From Pelomyxa schiedti (taxonomy: Eukaryota; Evosea; Pelobiontida; Pelomyxidae), in assembly GCA_020536535.1 (NCBI GenBank), contig JAHLWZ010000053.1:847-64846 (forward strand): a stretch of DNA of 64,000 nucleotides. Direction: 5' to 3'. Shown here one piece after another: positions 35,223 through 45,716 of this stretch. The position numbers were made by a program, and so were the translations under genes. The notes under the pieces are model-generated. The model worked only from the letters and a program-made list of their open reading frames with translations, was not told where the DNA came from and ran no database searches. Numbering within the stretch: the stretch's first letter is position 1; each line of letters begins with the position of its first letter.

Positions 35223-35468
35223 GGTGGTTTTGGCTGTGTTTGTTTAATTAAAAGTGATCAGAGGGCGTGCCCTTATAAGGGGCAAAAGAAATCTTTATTT
35301 TTCTGTCTATTTGGGGGGCTTCTCGAAATCGGCTGGGGCTTTGGCAACATCAACATCAGTCTGAAGAATGCCAACCGGTTTTGTGGTCAATTTGTGTTTG
35401 ATAAACCTTCTGAGGTTTTGGTCTTCAGGAGAGTTACCAACTCCAGGCTCTGTGGAATTGACTTTCGA

Positions 35469-38400
35469 TCAAAATTCATTACGGAAGAGGACGCTCTTCC
35501 GTTTGTGGCGAAGCGCTAGGCGGCACAGCAACAAAACGGATGTAGCCGTCAGCGTGTGTAGAACGACGGCGGCGAGGAGGATCCAAAACGCTGGCTCTGG
35601 TGTGGCTGTAATACTTGCGCACACGTCCTCGTGGTTGAGTGCGGCATCAAAGTATTTCTCCAGCACTGCATTGACCGAAGCGCACTTTGTTGTGGTGAGA
35701 AGTTGAGAAAACTGCTTGAGCTGAAGGAAAAACCCAACAAGTACCGCTGTGAAAACCTGATAAAGGTCAGCGTAAAATATGCGTAAATGGCATACGTCGA
35801 CGGCAGACCAGGCGTATAAACTCTCGCTAAGGCACATTAAAATCTCTTGGTGATAGAGTTTGACAGGTAGAACCCAGAGCAACAGAATGGAAAGTATGCT
35901 GCAAAGTGGAAGAGCAATGACAGTAAGAGTAAAAACCACGATTGTAATGAGTGTGCGGAAGCTGAGTGAACTTGACTTCAAAATGCATTGTGGTACTTGA
36001 ATTAACGAGAAAGGTCTTGATGAAGGTGAGTTGAGTGCATTGAGGACCCATCCGGCAGCACCGCCTATCTGAAACCCAAATGCTAGTTCCTTCAAAGAAA
36101 ACGCAAGGAGAAGTACAGATAAAATGAGACATATTGCCACCGTTGATGCTGCTACTACCCTCAAAGAGTAGTGCCGTATCCTTGCCAGGGCCGAGAGGCA
36201 CAAGGGAGTGCTAGGCGCGGGTCTAGTTATAGATTGAACTCTACACCTCATTTCTTGATAATTTGAGTAGTGATGCGCAGCAACAATGGAATGTGTAATA
36301 ATCAAGCATAGTACTGTTCCAAGTAGAAAGCACGTCAAACCATACAGGGGCTCCACGTGCAGAGTCCCATTTAAGGGTGCCTCCACTGAATTTTGTTGTG
36401 GCGGAATATCCAATGATGTATCAAATGCTATTGCCATGAGCATCAGCACAAAGAAGGCAGTAAGGGACCACTTCCCAAACATATCTAAGGGATATTAAAA
36501 ACTAACCGGCTAAATGGAGACGATACTGATAAGAATAAGAATGACCTCCCGCTTCTTGATTGAAAGATATGTAAGCGGGACAGTCCACACAAGTAGTAGA
36601 GCTGCCAGTTTGAGGTATGGCCATACACCTGTTAGAAACACAAGAATGACTGCCAGAGCCCTTACACCTGCTTCCCAAATGATCTTTATGCATTAGTGAA
36701 GATTCACAGTATTGTACTTACATCGAGACATCCTGAAATATTGAAGATGAATATAGGCGGTAGTTGAACAGTCCGCTTTGCGCCAGTGGTGACAGAGAGG
36801 TAAACCCCACTAGAGCCAGTTGTGTTGGAGGACACAAGTAGAACGAAATCTGCAAGTATCAACATGGGTACTGAGTAACGCACTGCAATATGTATGAATC
36901 TGTTCCACATCAAGCACTCAGAAACATGCTTTCTTTGTTTCTCCTCGACTGAATTCGCTGATAACTTGCTCCTGTGAGCATGACAAAACCAGCTGATCAA
37001 TACAACTACCCAAAACGAGCTTGCTGCTGCAATGAGGGCAGAGTATGTTGCTATCTTATTTGCAGTTTCCAGTGGTTTCCTGAAATCCTTTACAGATGGG
37101 CATGTTGAATTGGACAGCAGCAACAGAAGGAAGGTGTTGAAATTGTTTTTAAGAGGAGTCATCACAACTTCATTGAGGACAGGAGTAAACGTTGCTGAGA
37201 ATGCCTTGTTGAATAGTACCAAGACACTATTGAGGACGTCATTGAGATCAAGCTCTAGCATATCAGCCTCCGCCTTGGTGTCTATCCTAAGGCTTGTGTT
37301 GCCCAGTCTAAGTAAGAGATCCATCATTTTTGAAGTATTTCCTTCAAACAGGGATAATAAACATTCCAGATTGTAGCACTGTGCTTTTGTATAATTGAAA
37401 GATCGTTGCGGAAAGAACGCCATCTGTAGTGTGGAATACAGACCGAAGTCTGTGAGTAGAACAGTGAAAGTTAGATCTTCATGTAGCTCATATAAATCAT
37501 GCAACTGTGGCGAGACCAGCGATATATCAAACTGAAGAGTTATATTGGCACCGAAGTTGTCCAGAAGCGGTGTGGATAGAAGTGTAGCCGGATCGATTGG
37601 TATCAGGAATTCAAACTCCTCCCAAGACGTAAGTCCAAAAAGGCTGATTCTGGTAATATTAAAGGATAAACCGAGTACTTCCCCAAGTGAAATATTTTTA
37701 CAAAAAGCAGTCTCTCTGGAAATACTTCCTAGATTATGGTAAATGGTGGATTCGGCTTCATTTCAAATCTTACCTGTGTTGTTTGTTACATCTTTCATAA
37801 TCTTATTGACTCCAGCTATGCCTTCAATACCCACCAGATCATTTAACAGATAGGTCGCAGCCGATACTGCAGAACAGTTCTGTAAATTCTGTGCCCCTGG
37901 CCGGATCAGTGGCAAAATGGGTGGAAATTGCGGGCCAATAACCATGTGATATGTTCTTTGATACACATAGGAAATGGCCTGTGTGCCCCAAAAGTTGATT
38001 TGGGCTGAAAATTCTTTACAAATTGCAGAAGCGAGAAGAGATTCAATGTCATAGTTGGCAAGAAGTATACTGGGGCGGTCAATATCGACATGGGAATGAT
38101 GATTCACGATGTTTGGGGAACTAGAAAATTGGAGGTGGATATCTGCATGACAATAAGAAGTATTCAAAGCCGTAGGCAATCCGGAGATGGAATCGAATTC
38201 TATAAGAGATATGCCAACAGACATGGAAGAATTCTCTAACGTGCTCAGTACGCTTCCCCCTCGTTCCGTTTGGCGGCGGTTTTTAATATGGCGAGACCAC
38301 CACTCTGCTGTGCAAGTAGCTCCAATTCCAATGGCATCAATGTTGATCCCATTTTCTACGTTCACCGGCACAACAGCATCCATAGAGAAACCAGTGCACA

Positions 38401-38596
38401 CAATCGATGTGACATTGACAAATACTTCATGTTGCACTCCAGGCGTGCTGAAGTTGAAGTGAAGACTCAGATCCGAAGGTGCAATCTCCAAATTCTCCAG
38501 AAAGCATCTCAGATCGCATCCCTCTCCCTTTATTAGCCAACACAAGGAAAACAGCCACAACGTCAGTCTCACATAGTTTCCAACCAGCACACCCAT
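35469..38596 (-). CDS. multi-pass PqiA-like membrane protein with large N-terminal ectodomain
   Basis: Start chosen at 38596, because MGVLVGNYVRLTLWLFSLCW is a clear signal peptide, followed by a mature Cys-bearing luminal part (GEGCDLRCFLENLE). The ectodomain of about 550 residues has many N-glycosylation sequons and is beta/helix mixed, with a size and look compatible with a TULIP/BPI-like lipid-binding fold (weak). After it come multiple transmembrane helices. The last two-thirds of these match PqiA (paraquat-inducible protein A): VWPYLKLAALLLVWTVPL, KKREVILILISIVSI, DMFGKWSLTAFFVLMLMAIA, and a C-terminal tail with LYQVFTAVLVGFF. In bacteria PqiA works with MCE proteins in lipid transport. 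Most introns are short and in phase. The exact junction near 36490-36720 is inferred. Confidence 0.6.
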
Positions 38597-38836
38597 CTTC
38601 TTTCTTAATTTATATCTCTCTGTCCTGGGCCACCCATTCCGCAAACCGCGGCAAGATACACCACTCCCCTGCCAAAGTGTCAAACAATCTTTTATCCTCA
38701 AACTTTTAAAGACACATAACACAAGAAATTCTTCTCTATTAGAAAACACAAAGGCCTTCGATCCACCCATTAATATAATAGGTGGATAAGTGTGAGTTCT
38801 GGGCTTGTTTGACGTGATGAGTGGCACGCCACGAGC

Positions 38837-40251
38837 TCAGAATGATAAGGAATCCAAGTCTAGGCCACTAGCCATGGCACTGAGGTCCAGACCCGTGGTT
38901 ATGATTGGTTCCCCTTGATCGGGTGCATCACAGAGTTGTGACTGAAGAAGAGCTGCAAGCTGGGCATTTACCTCGGTTTTTTCTTGCTGAAGTGTGGCAT
39001 TTGTGGTACGGAGCGTGGCCATCTCGGCTTGTAGGCCTATTATTCAATGTTACATCATCACCCTTTAAACCACATAACACTGCACTGGGGGGGGAGTCAT
39101 ACTTTTAATTGTTTCACTATCATGCTTTCTCTGTTCCTTGTGCTGAGGGACAACATAAGTATAACTACCGACTTACTATCAGAAAAAACTACCTGACGTA
39201 ATTCTTGTGCCAAAGCTTGACACTTTTGTTGCAATACAGCCATCCCTTGAGTGCTGTTGTTTCTCAATTCTGCCGCGGTAGTTTCAGCCTAGTGCAATGT
39301 TAGTGAATGTGAGTACCACTTTGACATAGTTACAACATGCGCTATTTGTTCTTTCAAAACCCTAATTTCCTCTTTGGCTTTCTCGACTTCCTCCAACTGA
39401 AAAGGAATTAAAAGGACTCAGGGTGCGCAGTTGGGTACCAATAGAGTTGGAGAATTATGTCTATGGTGCTTATGCTGCATGGTAAGTGTAAGTACTCGGA
39501 GCGATTTTGTGTACATAAGGTCAAGGGAAAGGTACCCTATCTCCATTAATTTGATCAGCTGAGGTTCTTTCCGCAGATGATTTTTCTGAGCGGTGATGGT
39601 GCTTGTGGTGTGATCTGTGACTCCCCCCTGGCTGTGGAGATGTCGATTGAAGATACTCATCAACAATCAACGCGAGTTCCTCATAACTGCCACACTGCAG
39701 GGCCACTATTGGCGGTGTCTGGTGTGCCAATGCAACATAAGGGTGCGAGAATGGAAAAGGAACAAGAAAACTCACGGTTGTAGGGAACGGTGGATGGTCC
39801 GCGCCAGCTTTCGCAACGGCGTCGGGTGGGGCTTGGTCCCCAATCCTTAGGAAGAGCCAGGTGTTTGTTGGTTAAGGTTTTTTTTTTTTTTTTTTGGGAG
39901 GAGGTTTAGACTAGGTCAGAGAGGGCAAACCAAGTCACAAAAAAGAACATGCGGTTCCCCTTCTTCGACGCATGGAAAAAGCACATCAGGACTTCATTAG
40001 GGGACAAATTGGGAATCATGGACTGCAGCCCGCCACGGCCACTGTCCAGCACAACATATTTCCCAAGCGACTGAGCTCTCATTATAACCCTAACCAAATG
40101 CACAAATGTAAGCACCACGAATCAAAAGGGTAAGTAAAAAAAAAAAAAAAAGTATTGTGGAGACGCGCAGGAGATCTCTCAGCCACGTCATCACGCAAAC
40201 GTACCAGTCGTATTTTAGCGACACCACCGCTGCCATGGCAGTATCCGCCAT
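38837..40251 (-). CDS. ADF-H domain protein with C-terminal coiled coil
   Basis: Start at 40251 (MADTAMAAVVSLKYDW). Splicing joins VIMRAQSLGKYVVLDSGRGG, then LSPNEVLMCFFHASKKGNRM and FFFVTW to IGDQAPPDAVAKAGADHPPF, which together give an ADF-H domain of the coactosin/Abp1 type (GxGGL, Phe-rich core strand, VTWIGD). An Ser/His-rich linker (SHRSHHKHHHRSEKSS) leads to a coiled coil (LEEVEKAKEEIRVLKEQIAH, QQKCQALAQELRQ, TNATLQQEKTEVNAQLAALL) and a short hydrophobic tail. ADF-H domains bind actin. The coiled coil suggests a dimer that links or caps filaments. The first ADF-H intron hides the second half: read without splicing, the protein would stop after FFFVTW. This architecture resembles drebrin-like or coactosin-like proteins but is not a standard one. 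Confidence 0.68.
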
Positions 40252-40479
40252 CACCCCGTTATGGCCACCGGTGTTGTCCTTGCTTTTTGTTTTCGTTCTT
40301 TTCGGAAACCGAGAAGTTCGATGAAACCTGGAAAGGAACGGCCTCTGCTCGTGACAATTTATCGCACACTGTTCTCCGGAGTGAGGAGCTTTTATTGTGC
40401 TCCGCAGCACGTTCTTTTTCATAAAATTTGTGGCAAGTTTTTACAACATAAGTACAGGGTCATGTCCTTGTGGCTTGGG

Positions 40480-42566
40480 TCACAGAGTCCAGGGTATCAA
40501 GTCATTGACAGAGAAGGTGTGTATGTTTTGGGGTTTCCATATTTCTACGGTGACGGCGTTTGGCTGTGTCTCCCACCTTGTATCTTTGATTGCAACAGCT
40601 TCCATGACATCTTTCCCGCAAACGGCGTGTGGCTGGTCATACACTGTGTGCTTCCGCTCGGTAAACTCACTTCTCAAGTCAATCATGTAGCCTTTCTCCC
40701 AGAACTCCGTCAAGAGTAGTAGCACCAGTGTGGATGGTGGCATCTTTTGGCTGCTGGTTAGGGAGTAATTGTCGTCTGTATTTGTATTGCTGTGCCGGTG
40801 ATGCAAGGGAATCCTCAACATTGCATAAGAGTCTACTGGCACATAGGCAAAGTCATTCAAGTCACTCAAAACAGCTGACTTGGCGGAATGCCAAGACGTG
40901 GGGTTACATAAATGAGCAAGTGGGACTCCAATTGCTGAAACAAGCTCTCCTAGTGATTTTGACTTGACCTATTCAAAAAAATTGTGAGAAAAAAAAGGAC
41001 AAAAGGCTGAGTTAACCAGCTCCCGCGCTGAGAGAGTAACATGCAACTTATCCAGTGGTGAGAATAGGGTGATGTTGTCCATTGCTGTGGTGCCAAAAGA
41101 TGTAAAAATTGAAACATTTTCACTGTGGTACCTTGAAAAGTAGGTTATCAAAGGAATTGGAAAAAGAAATTTACTCGTGATGGTTGTGTGTGAAACTATA
41201 GTGAAAGTTGGTGTGGAACTTGAACTGGGCACAATGGGTTCTCCAATTTGAGGATGTATTGTACAGTGCCATTTGAAGTGGGTGCGACGAACCCATCTTT
41301 ATGCCAAGCACGTAGGAACTTGAACTAATTCTTACCTGCATGCAAGGAAGAATTAATGGCAGTTGAAAGAAGCGGATGGTTACATAAAAACTCCTTGTGG
41401 AATCTTCAGCGGTAATCGACATGTTGGAAGTTACTCGTTGTTTGATGTTCCAGAAGTCGGGAATAACCCCTGCTGACAGACAAATTACAGGCGCCTCTGC
41501 ACTGCTGGCCATGGGTCTCTTTAATTCAATCTTCATTTAGTGAGAACTTAAGCAAAAACAGTGGTAAGTAGTCGCCAATATTTACAGGGAATTCTTTCTT
41601 GTAAAACGGAAAATCCGGCGCAACATGAACTTTACCGATCATTTGAGGTTCGGAGCTAAGGTCTTCTTCTACCAGCTACAGGTTCGGAACCCAAAAGTAC
41701 ATTTAAAGATGGGTAGAATTGTAGGAATACAAACTCCAATTGTGAGAGGACCAAGGTTCCCCCGTACAACAAACCTATGGTTCCTGTTTTGCAAAAAAAA
41801 AAAAAAGAAGTGAGAATAAAAAACCAGACGGTGCAACGAACCAAGTGGGGTCACCCATGCATTCACAAGATGGAGTTTTGTGTATCTCCACGACTCCGGG
41901 AAATTGAATAGTACATGTTACGTCCATTAATACAGAGGTCGGCCGAGAGGGAAGAGACCGCGCACTGTGAGCGTATACCTCGTACATCACGCGAACAGTG
42001 CTGTGCCCACCAATTCGCACGGACGTGGTCGGATGCAGCGACGTCGAGCTGCGCTGCGACGCTTTGTTGCGACCAATCGCACTAGCCTCGGTCTTGGCAA
42101 CGGCCGTCGCCTTGGCCACACTTTGCGGAGGCAGCGACAGCGCCCGCACGAGCGCGCCGGGGCCAGTGTCGTCCGCCGCCGCCACCGCCGGCGAGGCCGG
42201 CCTCGTCACAACGTCCTCGCCTGCGCCGTTGTCCGGCGGCTCCGGGCCCTTGGCTCCCGTGGGCCTGGTGGCGTCGCCGCTGTTTGCAGCAGGGGCCCCG
42301 GGGCCGCCGCTCGACGTGGGTGCACTGGCGCAAGAGGGGGAAACAGCCTTGCAGCTCGTCTCGGCCCAGCGCCGTAGGTGGGGCGTCGAATACTCCCCTT
42401 TCACGGTCTTGTGCCGCGGCGGTCTGGTTTGCACCCCTGTGGTCTCCGCGTTGTGGTGGTGTTTGTTCGGCGCAGGACCGTCTCTGCCGGTGTGATGATG
42501 CCTGGTTATGGGCTTTGAAACAATGCTCGCATTCTTGACTACGACCACAGAAGACCCGCACCCCAT
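40480..42566 (-). CDS. putatively N-myristoylated protein with GC-rich low-complexity exon, unidentified
   Basis: Start at 42566 gives MGCGSSVVVV, which fits the N-myristoylation consensus (Gly2, Ser6) and has Cys3 for palmitoylation, so membrane anchoring is likely. The first exon, about 41830-42566, is unusually GC-rich and encodes an Ala/Pro/Gly/Ser-rich disordered region. Downstream exons carry VHVAPDFPFYKKEFP-type and IELKRPMASSAEAPVICL segments, FYVTIRFFQLPLILP, and a last exon ending at 40480. The composition and repeated hydrophobic strands suggest a beta-sandwich (C2 or arrestin-like) but I could not confirm this. The order of the small middle exons is uncertain. Confidence 0.45.
41990..42490. 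other. GC-rich exon region
   Basis: GC content is visibly far above the rest of the window and CpG is abundant. It coincides with the low-complexity exon of the MGCGSS gene on the minus strand. Both plus-strand frames stay open here, which is a side effect of the base composition. Confidence 0.6.
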
Positions 42567-42728
42567 CCAAGACGTGAGTATTATTTGCTGGTTGTTGTTT
42601 GCTGTGGTTGATCGGTTTTTTAAAGGAAATCTCTTTCCATCGGTAACTAATCCCGGGCAAACGAATCGGTTTTCGCTAAGACAGAAGTGTGTTGTTGATC
42701 AACCACCAATTCCCAATGGAGTCAAACG

Positions 42729-45420
42729 TCAAGGTAGGGAATTAGTGGAAGTACCAGGAGGAACAACAGGAGCAAGGGTCACCATAGTGGTATTGAACGT
42801 GGGTCCGCCACCCAGTGTCTGTGGTATTGGGCTGGTAAGTACGTTTTGCAGAGTGCCGCAGGTGCCGCGGGCCTCCTTTGGGCACCATACAACACCTGGG
42901 GGCATGGTGTCTGTTACGCGTGTGGTGAGTGTCACACTGCCCTGGTCATTCTGGAGTGTGCAGGAGCTGCCGTTGGCAATGTGGAGGCGCTCGGCGTCTC
43001 TTGGGTTGATGTCTGAATATTAGGCGAGCGGAGTGGGTGGTTTAGGGTGAATTTGGGAGGGAAGGGGACTTACAAACTGTGGGGGGAATTGGCCCGTATA
43101 CGTGCTGGAATTGACTGTGAGTGTACTGTGGAACGGCACTGTTCAGCATAACGAATGTGTTGGAGTTACGAGATGGAATAGGAAGTTGGACAGGCACTGG
43201 GCTTATCCCGGCAGCCGCAGCCCGTTGTGAGCTGAACTCGATTTTTCCAGTTGGAGTAGGGTAGTGATTTTTTGGTAGGCACTGTAGGGAAATGAATGCG
43301 CCATCAAAGAATGTAATAGGAAGGAAACTGTACCTTCAAAGAAACTGTCTCACCATTAAAAAACCGTTCCATGTCTGCTGGAGATAGGGAATCTTTCATA
43401 GCAATTCTCATGGCCGCGCGAGGATCTTCAGTGATGCATTCATCAGTAATCCCTAGTCTAGATGCAATTTCTCGCATCAGCTGCACACAGGTTTTAAAAA
43501 AGATCAGATAGGAAAAAAAGGACTCACCCAGAGCTCATCACGAGATTCGGATAGTGGTCTGGCAATAGGCAGATTTAAACGAACGTAATTGTGAGTCCAT
43601 GGAAGTACAACTTCTTCTTTCTCCAGAAATGAGGAAGCTGGCAAAACAACATTTGCGAATTGCGCCGATTCCGTCCAGCAAGTATCATGAACAACCACAA
43701 ATACATCACTTCGTTTCAGCTTGTATTATTTCGGGTAAGCTAGCTGGTAATTGACATTGAAGAGATACTCCTAAATGCACAGACTTCAAATCCGGAAGTG
43801 TTACTGCTGGATTCATATCTAAGTTAAATCAGTATCCCTTTTGGAAACCACTTAAACAGACTGAAGATAAAAATGAACTTAAATTCGCCTTTGCTCATAG
43901 CTTGACCAATACTTATCAAGCTGGTGACTTTAGAAGGCCCTTTCGTACCTCTCGTTGTTAAATAATCTCCGTCCACAGGGTAGGCAGATCCGTTCCTGTG
44001 CATCACTGTGAACACTTAGACTAACCATGTGATAGGAGGTGTACGAATAAAAGAATCCACGGTGCAAGCCAAGAAGTGCTGGGATAAGAGACACAGCTCT
44101 TGAAGCCTCAGCTCCATAGAAAGATTTCTGAAATCCCAGACCAATCATGGAGGCACTTGGTTTAAGTGACGCATATCTATGACAGTTAGGCACGGCAAAC
44201 CGCTTGTAAGCACACAATTTTCCAAGACTTTCAATATCTGTCAATGGGATTCCTGTAAGTGAGCTTACGCGGTCTAGATCCCACTGCATAATCATTTCTT
44301 TGTACTCAGTAAAGCCAGTAGTGAACTCCGTTATAAATTCGTTATCTTTTGAGTTGCTTTTGAGTTTGAATAAGGTTGTCTGGAAGGCACACCAATCATA
44401 TTGTTCTTGATAAGGAAATGCGCAATACCCAGAGCAAGCGCAGTATCAGTCCCCACTGCAGGGTGAAGCCAAATGTCAGAGCCAGAAGCTGTCTCACTTT
44501 TTCTGCAATCAATGGTAACTATTATAGTACCATTTCGTTGTGCCTTGAAGAAAGGACCGAAGAAAGATATAAGATATTTAAGAACATCACACAACGAAAT
44601 GGTTGCCTACCTGTTTGGCAAGTGCCCATGCGTGAATGAAACTCACAGCTGGATTAAATCCCCAGAAAACGATTAATTTTTGATGAAGTAATTCTTCTGG
44701 CTTTGTTGGAATGGTAAATGCCCTGCAAACGAAGTTTGCACACCTGCACGCCGTACTGGAGGCCATAGTGGTATTTTATCGCCGTAGCACCGGACATACT
44801 GCACAAGGTGTAGTCAGTCTAAAGGTTCATTGGTAAGAGATATGATGTCTGTAGAACGATACAGCTGCAGAGCCAATAGTATTCCACAATCTAAGAGCTA
44901 TCATGGAAGTATATGCCCCTGCATTTCCAGCAAAGTCCTGATAACAGTTAAAATAAACGGGTCTACTGTTCAACATGCAAGGGAAGGGAGGCGAACCAAA
45001 TGCAAAACCGATTCAGGTCCATATGTCTCAATGGTCTTCTGCATGACAGAACACACTTTATCCAGGGCGTTCTGCCAGGAGCAGCGAGCGAGGGGTTCGT
45101 CCTTACTCTCCCGCATGTGAGGAAATCCAACCCTATTAGTAATGCGATTTTTGTGGTCCATTGACCCCCTAGCACACAAAAAGCCCTGCATCGTTGTTAC
45201 ACGGAAGGGAAAAAGAAGAAAAAAAAACCGTACTCTTGTTACGGGGTGATCTGGGTCGCCCTTCAAAGGGGCCAAAAGAACGTCGTCCGGTGCATCCTCA
45301 ACAGGCAAAGTAGCAATTGACGTGCAAGTGTCGTAGCAATCTACGAGGGAAAAACCGCAACTAAACGCCACATAATCAAAGATAAAGACAGTTACCCCGT
45401 GCACACGCAATGCGCCTCAT
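42729..45420 (-). CDS. prokaryote-type molybdopterin oxidoreductase (Mo/W-bisMGD family) with introns
   Basis: Start at 45420. After splicing the N-terminus reads MRRIACARDCYDTC, a Cys-x3-Cys-x3-Cys iron-sulfur ligand pattern, with a fourth Cys in RGFLCARGS. The motif order GDPDHPVT, RGFLCARGSMDHKNRITN, SWQNALDKV, YGPESV is the classic opening of this family. Further on come IWLHPAVGTDTALALGIAHF, TCWTESAQFANVVLPASSFL (after FVVVHD), ARPLSESRDELW, and a C-terminal dinucleotide-binding module ending GGGPTFNTTMV. No organelle targeting peptide is seen, so a cytosolic enzyme is likely. The substrate (formate, polysulfide, arsenite, other) cannot be read from sequence. At least ten introns, all of the local short type, show it is nuclear and not contamination. 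Mitochondrial complex I 75-kDa subunit is unlikely because the start lacks its ferredoxin-like domain. Confidence 0.85.
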
Positions 45421-45716
45421 TATCGGGAAATAAACAAACACTCCGTACAGTGTTAGGTTTTGAGAATCTTGGAGTTCCAAGATCCTGCAAGTCAGAAATT
45501 ATGGGGAAGATGTGGCATGTCAAGGTGCCAAGCGAAACTGTCAATGTGCTTGTGAGTCCGATTTCTGGGGGACTGAGGATGTGCCTGCCGCGAATTCCTT
45601 CATCAGGAGCACGGTGGCCAACAACCACCATTTGGGAAATCGCGGAATGACATCTTCTTTCGTAGTTTTTTTGAGAAACATCAACGCGAAGCAAAACACA
45701 AATTTTGTGTCCCTGG
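45421..45716. promoter_or_regulatory. 296-bp head-to-head spacer between oxidoreductase and Ca2+-ATPase genes
   Basis: Both genes start outward from this spacer, so it must hold two promoters and leaders. Short frames exist on both strands without recognisable content. No specific regulatory motif could be named. Confidence 0.35.

Noticed and set aside
39906-40118. Short protein ending soon after the VTW motif
   Set aside because: An intron from the Trp codon (donor GTTTGCC) joins it to IGDQAPPDAV, completing the ADF-H domain.
41998-42495. Plus-strand frames across the GC-rich exon
   Set aside because: Open only because of base composition; the minus-strand frame continues into an MGCGSS start and spliced exons.
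42729-45420. Mitochondrial complex I 75-kDa subunit
   Set aside because: The N-terminal ferredoxin-like domain is absent and the opening CxxxCxxxC plus RGFLCARGS fits stand-alone Mo-bisMGD enzymes.
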